A stretch of 28,087 nucleotides of DNA from JAOAPY01 sp041492185. Its GTDB lineage: Bacteria > Acidobacteriota > Blastocatellia > Pyrinomonadales > Pyrinomonadaceae. Under the pieces are notes generated by a model, which saw nothing but the letters and a program-made list of their open reading frames with translations, ran no database searches and was not told the origin of the DNA. This document shows, piece after piece, positions 1 through 6,002 of the stretch. The translations under genes and the position numbers were made by a program. Position 1 is the first letter of the stretch. Every line of letters starts with the position of its first letter. The stretch is from positions 1-28,087 of the forward strand of contig JBGPWL010000062.1 in NCBI GenBank assembly GCA_041492185.1. The letters run 5' to 3'.

Positions 1-2
1 AT

Positions 3-209
3 CGGGTTGATAGCCCAAGAATTCCCTTCGAGATGATCCGCGCCTTGTCTTGGGCTGCAGAATCGCTGTTGGGCCTTCGTTGCAATACAATCATTCGCCT
101 TGATACGGTTTATACCTATTCGATCACCTCGTGTAAGAAGCAATTCTGTGACGATCGAGATTGGGCGCGCCAGTGGGAGCAAGCACTGAAAAGCGCTGAA
201 TGTATCTAG
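3..209 (+). CDS. C-terminal end of an unknown protein (5' truncated by window edge)
   Basis: An open frame runs from the window edge to a TAG at 207-209, giving about 68 residues. I recognise no motif. It contains three cysteines near the end (two in SCKKQFCDD, one at the C-terminus) and a charged, Trp-containing tail (DWARQWEQALKS). The next gene's ATG at 200-202 lies inside this frame, so the two overlap by 10 nt. That is typical of translationally coupled genes and is the main support for this being real coding sequence. Composition is AT-richer than the housekeeping genes further right, like the next two genes. Function unknown. Confidence 0.5.
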   Translation, partial: RVDSPRIPFEMIRALSWAAESLLGLRCNTIIRLDTVYTYSITSCKKQFCDDRDWARQWEQALKSAECI

Positions 210-973
210 ATGGTTACGCCAACGAGACCGCGATTCGGCGCCCTGGAATTTCAACTGAAGAGGCGGTAAGACTAAGAAGAATCCAAGTCGAGGACTCTAT
301 CAATACGACAACCCGCTATTGGTTTAGCGAAATTTTCTGCGATCTGGCTGCCGCGCGTTTAGTGGGGCCGGCGTTTCTAGCCGCCGTTGACCGATTGATT
401 CCCACTTCGGCGGATTCACCTTCCGTGAGCCATCCTCCCATCTCTCTACGTAGGTCGCTCGTTCGGCAGTACCTTGAGGGACACATTCCTCATCTCTTCC
501 TGGATAGTATCTGGCAGGACGTTCTAAAATCAGTAACCACCAGAGGCAGTGTTGAGCTTCCTTGGATCATTTGTAAAGAGGTCCTAGAGCAAGGAGCCGC
601 GGCAATTGAACTGCTTGTCAATAGCGTCGTCAAGCTATCGCCTTTCGAGTGGATGGCCGATTTGCCTGATTTCTTAAAACGCGTCGATGAGTCTTTCAAA
701 TACCTGTCGCCTCCGAGTGCGGAGTTGACGATGCAGGGTAGCAAGGAGGACGTAAACTACTTTTGGCTATTAATGTTTGCGGCTTGGCGCTTTAGGTTAT
801 CGGAAGAAAAGTTCAAAGCGTTTCGATTGACATATAATTGGAGCGAAGAAAAAGCCGAGGAAGCACTGAGCAATTTGTTGCTCCATTCTCTTCAGTCGAT
901 TGAATTAAGGTCGCGATGGCTCCAGAAGCATGATCCAAGATTACTCTCAACTTCAAAAGCGGCTCAACCCTGA
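200..973 (+). CDS. Unknown protein, possible remnant or relative of a zinc-metallopeptidase-like family
   Basis: A 257-residue protein whose ATG is directly preceded by an in-frame TGA, so no longer N-terminus is possible in this frame. I do not recognise a named family. Residues about 40-65 (YWFSEIFCDLAAARLVGPAF) resemble the segment after the catalytic helix in M48-like zincins, where an E-x-x-x-D supplies the third metal ligand; here E44 and D48 fit. A later HPPISLRRSL segment (about 78-87) resembles the His-Pro-Pro stretch of the same proteins. No HExxH is present in this protein or upstream in any frame, so peptidase activity is not supported. The last 44 nt overlap the dCTP-deaminase-like gene, suggesting coupled expression and a shared role. 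No signal peptide or membrane segment is obvious. The zincin resemblance is pattern recognition only. Confidence 0.7.
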   Translation: MYLDGYANETAIRRPGISTEEAVRLRRIQVEDSINTTTRYWFSEIFCDLAAARLVGPAFLAAVDRLIPTSADSPSVSHPPISLRRSLVRQYLEGHIPHLFLDSIWQDVLKSVTTRGSVELPWIICKEVLEQGAAAIELLVNSVVKLSPFEWMADLPDFLKRVDESFKYLSPPSAELTMQGSKEDVNYFWLLMFAAWRFRLSEEKFKAFRLTYNWSEEKAEEALSNLLLHSLQSIELRSRWLQKHDPRLLSTSKAAQP

Positions 974-1592
974 CACACCCTGGAAATCGAGGTTGGTTAT
1001 TGAGCCATTCCTGTCCTACGTGCAGCCTACTTCAACCGCTGCCGCTTCCCTCGATTTCCATCTGGGTAATCGATTTACGCTTCTTCGAAGTCGACGCGAT
1101 GTGCAACATGATCCGCTAAGTAGGTTCTCTCCGTCTGAGGGCAATGAAAGTCATCAGCGGTATCATGATGTGGTTACTCGGGAGCTATTCATACCAATGG
1201 GCCAGGCCTTCACGATTCATCCCGGACAGATTGTGCTTGGAACCACGCTCGAATTCTATCGCTTCCCAGAGGACTTGTTAGCCGATGTTATTGGCAGATC
1301 GATTTGGGCACGCCGTGGCTTGCTAATTGAAAACGCCCAAACGGTACATCCGTTGTCTTCGGGAACAATAACCCTTGAAATGTGCAACCTAGGTGAAGTC
1401 GGGCTGCGATTACGACCAGGAGTATCGATCGGTCAGCTTGTCTTTCATAAGGTGGAACGGGTCGAAGAACAATTCCCCGAAAGGGACTCTCAAAAACAGC
1501 CCTCGGGTTATGCGGCCCAACTCAGACCACTCTTAGGGGACTACAAGCCGAGCGACGTTGAAAAGTTCCTCCTTTGGGAATTGGATGCGTGA
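930..1592 (+). CDS. dCTP deaminase-like protein (dUTPase/Dcd superfamily)
   Basis: A 220-residue protein of the trimeric dCTP deaminase/dUTPase fold. The N-terminus (LVIEPFLSYVQP then SLDFHLGN) aligns with the start of Dcd, supporting the ATG at 930. GRSIWARRG (122-130) matches the GRSSLARLG motif, keeping the Ser (124) and Arg (128) that correspond to S111 and R115 of E. coli Dcd. ITLEMCNLG (147-155) keeps the catalytic Glu (150, equivalent to E138), and A136 matches A124. An odd point is that the Asp of the usual IDPG segment is His140 here. At 220 residues it is longer than housekeeping Dcd (about 190), with a long insertion around 52-85. Known family activity is dCTP to dUTP plus ammonia; some relatives deplete dCTP during phage infection. 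The overlap with an unknown gene and the accessory-like composition make a specialised role plausible, but this is inference. Confidence 0.85.
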   Translation: MIQDYSQLQKRLNPDTPWKSRLVIEPFLSYVQPTSTAAASLDFHLGNRFTLLRSRRDVQHDPLSRFSPSEGNESHQRYHDVVTRELFIPMGQAFTIHPGQIVLGTTLEFYRFPEDLLADVIGRSIWARRGLLIENAQTVHPLSSGTITLEMCNLGEVGLRLRPGVSIGQLVFHKVERVEEQFPERDSQKQPSGYAAQLRPLLGDYKPSDVEKFLLWELDA

Positions 1593-1638
1593 ATCTGAAG
1601 CGTGCCTCAGTATTAGTTTGATTCATTGATGTTCATCT

Positions 1639-2856
1639 TCAGACTGTAGCTCCAGTCAAACTAAATGGTGGCAAAGTCCGGCGCGCGGGCTTTTCTTTTT
1701 TCAATCCCAACGCCCAGTCGGCTTGCATCAGCGTGTGTATGTCGCGCGTGCCTTCGTAGATGATTGCGGCTTTGCAGTTGCGCAGGTAACGCTCGACGGG
1801 ATAATCGTTTGAATAACCGTTCGCGCCGTGTACCTCGATGGCCATTGACGCGGCCTTTTCGCTGCGAATGGTCGCTTGCCATTTTGCGAGACTCGTCGCG
1901 CGCCCATTGGGTTTGCCCATGTTCTTCAAGTAACCGGCGCGCAGCCAGAGCAAGTGGCTCATTTGATAATCGGCTTCCATCTCGGCAATCTTTTGTTTGA
2001 CGAGTTGATGATTCGCGATCTTCGTGCCGAACGTCTCGCGTTCGTTTGCGTAAGCGACAGAAGCATCTCGCGAGGCGCGAATGACGCCGGTCGCGCCGGC
2101 AGCGACGGTGAAGCGTCCCTGTTCGAGTGCAAACATCGCGATCTTGAATCCTTCGCCCTCTTCACCGATCAAATTCTCTTTCGGCACACGCACGTCCTGC
2201 AAACTAAAGTACCCGGTGTTGCCCGCGCGAATTCCCAGCTTGCCGTGAATCGTTCCCGACGAAAAGCCTTTCATACTGCGCTCGACGATAAAGCACGACA
2301 TGCCGCTGTGATCGCGCTTGCGCCGCTTCTCCTCATCGGTCCAGCAGAAGAAAAGAAAGTTGTCGGCGATGTCGGCCAGACTGATCCACATCTTCTCGCC
2401 GTTCAAAACGTATTCGTCGCCTTCGCGTCGCGCGGTTGAGCGCGCCCCGACCACGTCCGAACCGGCCCCGGGCTCAGTCAAACCGTACGTCGCGACACGC
2501 TCGCCTTTCGCTTGCGGCACGAGATACTTACGCTTCTGCTCTTCCGATCCCCAGGTGTAAAGCGTGAGCGAATTCAGCCCGGTGTGTACCGACATGATCA
2601 CGCGCAGTGAGGTGTCGACAGCTTCCAGCTCTTCGCAAACCAATCCGAGCGAGAGGTAATCAAAGCCCGCGCCGCCGTACTCTTCGGGGATGCAAACGCC
2701 GAGCAGATTGAGTTCAGCCATTTTGTCGAGAAGCGCGCGGTCGAACATCTGTTTCTCGTCGAGTTCTTTAATGCGCGGCGCAACTTCCTTCATCGCAAAG
2801 TCGCGGACCGTCTGCACTAAGGCTTTGTGATCTTCAGTCAATTCGAAATCGATCAT
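1639..2856 (-). CDS. Acyl-CoA dehydrogenase
   Basis: A 405-residue flavoprotein of normal family length. The N-terminal helical domain is followed by YGLTEPGAGSDV (124-135), the conserved FAD/substrate signature, a middle beta domain, and a C-terminal helical domain with IIYEGTRDIH. Glu368 in that motif is at the catalytic-base position of butyryl-, medium-chain and glutaryl-CoA dehydrogenases. Family role: alpha,beta-oxidation of an acyl-CoA to the enoyl-CoA, passing electrons to ETF. Substrate chain length cannot be fixed from sequence; the RDIH ending and overall look fit the short-chain or glutaryl-like branch. The ATG follows a purine-rich stretch. It is convergent with the dCTP-deaminase-like gene (46-nt gap) and divergent from aguB. 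Confidence 0.93.
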   Translation of the reverse strand: MIDFELTEDHKALVQTVRDFAMKEVAPRIKELDEKQMFDRALLDKMAELNLLGVCIPEEYGGAGFDYLSLGLVCEELEAVDTSLRVIMSVHTGLNSLTLYTWGSEEQKRKYLVPQAKGERVATYGLTEPGAGSDVVGARSTARREGDEYVLNGEKMWISLADIADNFLFFCWTDEEKRRKRDHSGMSCFIVERSMKGFSSGTIHGKLGIRAGNTGYFSLQDVRVPKENLIGEEGEGFKIAMFALEQGRFTVAAGATGVIRASRDASVAYANERETFGTKIANHQLVKQKIAEMEADYQMSHLLWLRAGYLKNMGKPNGRATSLAKWQATIRSEKAASMAIEVHGANGYSNDYPVERYLRNCKAAIIYEGTRDIHTLMQADWALGLKKEKPARRTLPPFSLTGATV

Positions 2857-2975
2857 CGTTTTGCTCTTTCTCTTATTTGGCGGTGATTTGACGGGACATC
2901 TTACATTATCTCTTAAGCGCCGCGAAACAAGCAGGTTTGATCAGGGTTGGTGGCAATTGCGAAAAAGAGAATCCA

Positions 2976-3065
2976 AACGCAAGGGCTGCAAAGATCTTCG
3001 CAACGGACGCAAATCCAATTATTTCTTTGTGCCCTCCGCGTCTTTAACTTTGCGTCCCTTGCGTT
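2976..3065. repeat. Inverted-repeat element upstream of aguB
   Basis: Two 18-nt arms, 2976-2993 and 3048-3065, are reverse complements with two mismatches. Each is built from short tandem words around TTGCGT and TTTGCGT. The sequence between the arms continues the same word style in degenerate form. The element fills most of the intergenic space and its right arm contains the candidate -35 of the aguB promoter. It resembles dispersed repeats I have seen in related genomes, but no second copy lies in this window. Confidence 0.6.
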
Positions 3066-3078
3066 AAATTTCTATACT
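3050..3078 (+). promoter_or_regulatory. Candidate aguB promoter giving a leaderless mRNA
   Basis: TTGCGT (3050-3055) and TATACT (3073-3078) are separated by 17 nt, a good sigma-70 spacing. The ATG of aguB begins 8 nt after the -10, so transcription would start at or next to the start codon. No Shine-Dalgarno sequence is present, consistent with leaderless initiation. The -35 lies inside the inverted repeat at 2976-3065. Confidence 0.45.
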
Positions 3079-3085
3079 GCCCGAC

Positions 3086-3973
3086 ATGCCTAAGCGAGCG
3101 AGATCTAACATCGTCTCCGTTGGTCTGGTCCAGATGAGCTGCGAGTCGAAGCCCGCTGCGAATCTCAAGAAAGCGATCGCGCGCATCGGCGAGGCAGCGA
3201 AAAAAGGGGCACGGATCGTGTGCCTGCAGGAGCTTTTCCGTTCCCGGTATTTCTGCCAGACAGAAGACATCGAGTTATTCAAGCTCGCCGAAACCATTCC
3301 CGGTCCATCGACTGAAGCCCTGAGCAAAGTGGCGCGGCAGAAAAAGATCGTGATCATCGCGTCGCTCTTCGAGAAGCGCGCCGCGGGCGTCTACCACAAC
3401 ACTGCCGTAATCATCGACGCGAACGGAAAAGTTGTGGGCAGGTATCGGAAGATGCACATACCCGACGATCCCCTTTATTACGAAAAGTTTTATTTCACGC
3501 CGGGCGATCTCGGTTTTCAAACGCACGAGACGAAGTATGGGAAAGTCGGCGCGCTCGTTTGCTGGGACCAATGGTTTCCCGAAGCAGCGCGACTGACTGC
3601 GTTGAGCGGTGCTCAATTCATTTTTTATCCCACCGCGATCGGCTGGCTGCCGGACGAAAAAGCCGAGATGAACCAGGCGCAGCACTCTGCCTGGGAAACA
3701 ATCCAACGCGCGCACGCGATCGCTAATGGCCTCTACGTCATCGTCGTGAATCGGGTGGGCCGCGAAGGTAAATTGAACTTCTGGGGCCAGTCATTCGTCG
3801 CCGATCCATTTGGCCGCATCATCGCAAAAGCTTCGGCTGACAAAGAAGAAGTGCTCGTAGTCGAATGCGATCTGAATAAGATCGACGAGACGCGGCAGAA
3901 CTGGCCCTTCCTGCGCGATCGAAGGATTGACGCTTACGACAAACTGCTTTACCGCTATAACGAGGATGCGTGA
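3086..3973 (+). CDS. aguB: N-carbamoylputrescine amidase
   Basis: A 295-residue carbon-nitrogen hydrolase of the nitrilase superfamily. The catalytic triad is visible as Glu49 (VCLQELF), Lys122 (RYRKMHIPDD) and Cys159 (ALVCWDQWFPE); the CWDQWFPEAAR context is characteristic of N-carbamoylputrescine amidases. The reaction is N-carbamoylputrescine to putrescine, CO2 and ammonia, the last step of the agmatine route to polyamines, in the cytoplasm. The substrate assignment is strengthened by agmatine deiminase (aguA), which makes that substrate, lying 700 bp downstream on the same strand with only a toxin-antitoxin pair between. Length is normal for the family. Confidence 0.95.
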   Translation: MPKRARSNIVSVGLVQMSCESKPAANLKKAIARIGEAAKKGARIVCLQELFRSRYFCQTEDIELFKLAETIPGPSTEALSKVARQKKIVIIASLFEKRAAGVYHNTAVIIDANGKVVGRYRKMHIPDDPLYYEKFYFTPGDLGFQTHETKYGKVGALVCWDQWFPEAARLTALSGAQFIFYPTAIGWLPDEKAEMNQAQHSAWETIQRAHAIANGLYVIVVNRVGREGKLNFWGQSFVADPFGRIIAKASADKEEVLVVECDLNKIDETRQNWPFLRDRRIDAYDKLLYRYNEDA

Positions 3974-3993
3974 ATCCGTGAGCCGACTAGTGC

Positions 3994-3999
3994 TAGAAT
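3994..3999 (+). promoter_or_regulatory. Possible extended -10 element for the toxin-antitoxin pair
   Basis: TGCTAGAAT is an extended -10-like word (TGnTAnAAT) located 16 nt before the preferred ATG at 4016. No convincing -35 is seen. CTAG occurs twice just here (3988-3991 and 3993-3996 region), which could be an autoregulatory operator half-site pair, but that is speculative. Confidence 0.25.
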
Positions 4000-4015
4000 G
4001 CCCTCGGTGATCAGC

Positions 4016-4246
4016 ATGACTTACGAAGAGATCTTGCGGGCGTTAGCTGCGCTGCCTCCAGAGGGTCGGCAACAAGCGGCAGAGTTTATTGCGTCTCTTC
4101 AGGAGCAGTACGCGGGTTCAAGTGCAGGTTCTGAGAATGGCCATCTTGACCTTGGCAGTTTTGCCTTTGTGGGGATGTGGCATGACCGCGAAGACATGCA
4201 AGACAGCAACCGGTGGCTGCGGCGTCATCGCGAGAGTGAATGGTAG
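4016..4246 (+). CDS. VapB-like antitoxin (DUF2281-type)
   Basis: A 76-residue protein starting at the second ATG (MTYEEILRALAALPPEG); an upstream ATG at 3998 would add six residues, but the family typically begins with this helix-forming MTYEEI segment. The N-terminal half (LPPEGRQQAAEFIASLQ) resembles small antitoxins that start with a helix for dimerisation or DNA contact. The C-terminal half (FVGMWHDREDMQDSNRW) is the toxin-neutralising type that wraps around PIN-domain toxins. It overlaps the toxin gene by 7 nt (ATGGTAG), the usual antitoxin-toxin arrangement. It probably represses its own promoter with the toxin, as is known for such pairs. Confidence 0.8.
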   Translation: MTYEEILRALAALPPEGRQQAAEFIASLQEQYAGSSAGSENGHLDLGSFAFVGMWHDREDMQDSNRWLRRHRESEW

Positions 4247-4641
4247 GTCGAGTGACAGCCCTTACGGTCATTGATACTGATGTCCTGATTGATGTGGCTC
4301 GTGGCGATGCCCAGGCTCGTTCCTTCCTGGAGGCACTATCGCAACAATCATCTTTAGCAATTAGCTCAGTCAATCAGATGGAGCTGATTGTTGGCTGCCG
4401 AAATAAACGCGAGCTAATCGAGCTCGATAAATTCCTGAACGTCTTTCAGATCTTCAAAACCTCTGAGCAGATCTCCGATTACGCAGTCTCGCTCTTAACC
4501 CAATATCGACTAAGTCACGGATTGCTGATTCCCGACGCGCTGATTGCCGCGACCGCTCTGGTCCGCGGCGCCGATTTCCTCAGCAAGAACTACAGGGATT
4601 TTCGCTTTATCAGCGGTTTGAATCTCCTGCCATACCCCTAA
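4240..4641 (+). CDS. VapC-like PIN-domain toxin ribonuclease
   Basis: A 133-residue PIN domain. Acidic metal-binding residues are Asp12 (VIDTDVLID), Glu48 (QMELIVG), Asp99 (LIPDALIAATAL) and probably Asp120 (NYRDF). Family members cleave tRNA or rRNA when freed from their antitoxin. The ATG overlaps the antitoxin stop; an in-frame GTG at 4252 would remove only four residues and still give a complete domain. It sits between aguB and aguA, interrupting the putrescine genes. AT-richer than aguA by eye, consistent with separate acquisition. Confidence 0.88.
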   Translation: MVGRVTALTVIDTDVLIDVARGDAQARSFLEALSQQSSLAISSVNQMELIVGCRNKRELIELDKFLNVFQIFKTSEQISDYAVSLLTQYRLSHGLLIPDALIAATALVRGADFLSKNYRDFRFISGLNLLPYP

Positions 4642-4673
4642 ACGAGTTTCCACGCGACGAAGAGATTTAGCTA

Positions 4674-5762
4674 ATGATCCAAACTCCCGCCCAACTCGGT
4701 TACTACATGCCTGCCGAATGGCACAGGCATAGCGCAACGTGGCTGACGTGGCCCAAAGATCCAGAGACATGGCCAGATCGCGTACCGCAGGTTGAAGAGA
4801 TCTTTTTGCTGATGATGGCGGCGCTCGCGCCATATGAGATCGTAAATCTATTGGTCGATGACGAAGCGACTGAAGCATCAGTGCGAACGCGGTGCGAATT
4901 TGAAGGCGCCGCAAACATTCGCTTTCATTGCATTCAAACAGTGGATTCATGGATACGTGACTACGGACCAAATTTTCTTGTAAACGACAGAGGCGATCTT
5001 GCCTACAACGACTGGGTCTTTAACGCCTGGGGCAATAAATATGAGGAGCTAAAGAAGGACGGTGCGATTCCTTCACGACTTGAAAGCCTTCTGCAAGTTC
5101 CGTGCTTCGAGCCCGGCGTCGTGATGGAAGGCGGCTCAATCGAAGTCAACGGCGCCGGCGTAGTGCTGACCACGGAGCAGTGTCTGCTCAATCCAAATCG
5201 CAACCCGCACCTGGATCGTCCCGAGATTGAAAAGTGTCTCAAAGATTATCTCGGGGTGCAGAAAGTGTTATGGCTCAACGAAGGCATCGTTGGCGACGAC
5301 ACGGATGGCCACATCGACGACCTCGCGCGTTTCGTCTCGCCTGAGGTAATTGTGTGCGCAGTCGAAGACGATCCGACGGATGCGAATTACGAACTGCTGC
5401 AAGACAATCTTGAACGTCTCAAACACATGACGGACGCACAAAGCCGCCCGTTCGAGATTGTTACCTTACCGATGCCGGGAATTGTCGGCGGCACAAGCAC
5501 TGACCCTCGCAACCTCGATCGCTTGCCTGCGAGCTACGCAAATTTCTATATCGCAAATGGAGTCGTACTCGCGCCGGTCTTTGGCCACGCGAATGACGCG
5601 CGCGCGCTTGAAATTCTGCAAAGCTTGTTTCCTGATCGGCGAGTGGTCGGAATCAACTGCGAGCCTTTGGTGTGGGGCATGGGGGCGATTCACTGTGTGA
5701 CGCAACAACAGCCACAACCTGATCCGCAGATTACGCAGATTTCACAGACTGGGAAAAGATAA
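4674..5762 (+). CDS. aguA: Agmatine deiminase
   Basis: A 362-residue guanidino-modifying enzyme (peptidylarginine-deiminase-like fold). Key residues are visible: Asp96 in WIRDYGP, His213 in DTDGHIDD, and the catalytic Cys341 in GMGAIHCVTQQQP. The reaction is agmatine to N-carbamoylputrescine and ammonia, feeding AguB. The conserved protein ends just after CVTQQQP; the last dozen residues (PDPQITQISQTGKR) are translated from the terminal repeat of the element at 5722-6002, and the TAA at 5760-5762 is also inside that element. The native C-terminus has therefore been replaced. The catalytic Cys is 22 residues from the end, so activity is probably unaffected. Confidence 0.95.
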   Translation: MIQTPAQLGYYMPAEWHRHSATWLTWPKDPETWPDRVPQVEEIFLLMMAALAPYEIVNLLVDDEATEASVRTRCEFEGAANIRFHCIQTVDSWIRDYGPNFLVNDRGDLAYNDWVFNAWGNKYEELKKDGAIPSRLESLLQVPCFEPGVVMEGGSIEVNGAGVVLTTEQCLLNPNRNPHLDRPEIEKCLKDYLGVQKVLWLNEGIVGDDTDGHIDDLARFVSPEVIVCAVEDDPTDANYELLQDNLERLKHMTDAQSRPFEIVTLPMPGIVGGTSTDPRNLDRLPASYANFYIANGVVLAPVFGHANDARALEILQSLFPDRRVVGINCEPLVWGMGAIHCVTQQQPQPDPQITQISQTGKR

Positions 5763-6002
5763 AGCGGCGATAATCCAGGGAACGCGTACCAAAGTTCAAC
5801 AGTAAGCCAATCTCGAGGTGACTTGCCTTCAGATAGTTGATTACTTGTGCCTCCTCAAAGCCGCAACCGAGTTGCCGATGCACCTCCATCGCCCCCCGAT
5901 GATTGCATAGGTCTTTGGATCGTTCTCCGTGAGGTTCTTCAGCATTTTCAGCTCCCTTCAGTGACTGGTTTTTCCTCTGTGAAATCTGCGTAATCTGCGG
6001 AT
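5722..6002. mobile_element. 281-bp element with perfect 27-bp terminal inverted repeats
   Basis: Positions 5722-5748 and 5976-6002 are exact reverse complements over 27 nt. Each arm is made of near-tandem words (CGCAGATTACGCAGATTTCA). Between them, on the minus strand, lies a decayed GxxExxY-family gene whose stop codon is inside one arm. The pairing ends sharply on both sides, and I found no target-site duplication in the flanks. The element occupies the junction of convergent aguA and cca and supplies the stop codons and C-terminal tails of both. It looks like a non-autonomous, decayed copy of a mobile unit. Confidence 0.7.
5731..5945 (-). pseudogene. GxxExxY-family gene, internally deleted and frameshifted
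   Basis: Reading from ATG at 5945: MLKNLTENDPKTYAIIGG, then a one-base shift in a G-run (C6 on the plus strand near 5892-5897), then AMEVHRQLGCGF joined directly to EEAQVINYLKASHLEIGLLL, NFGTRSLDYRRF, IFSQSVKSA and TAA at 5733-5731. The first part matches the N-terminus of GxxExxY proteins (IIGAAMEVHRxLGPGF) and the second matches the C-terminus (EAQxxNYLKAxGLxxGLLxNFG). The roughly 60 middle residues, including the rest of the GxxExxY motif and the nuclease-like core, are missing. The family is related to PD-(D/E)XK nucleases and its function is unknown. The ATG follows the cca stop by 2 nt. Non-functional. Confidence 0.85.

Noticed and set aside
3..330. A missing HExxH zinc site for the 200-973 protein, possibly in another frame through a frameshift
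   Set aside because: All three plus-strand frames upstream were read and none encodes HExxH, so a broken metallopeptidase could not be shown.
1593..1638. Terminator between the dCTP-deaminase-like gene and the acyl-CoA dehydrogenase gene
   Set aside because: Only a 7-bp pairing (TCTGAAG with CTTCAGA) across a long loop and no U-run; too weak to call.
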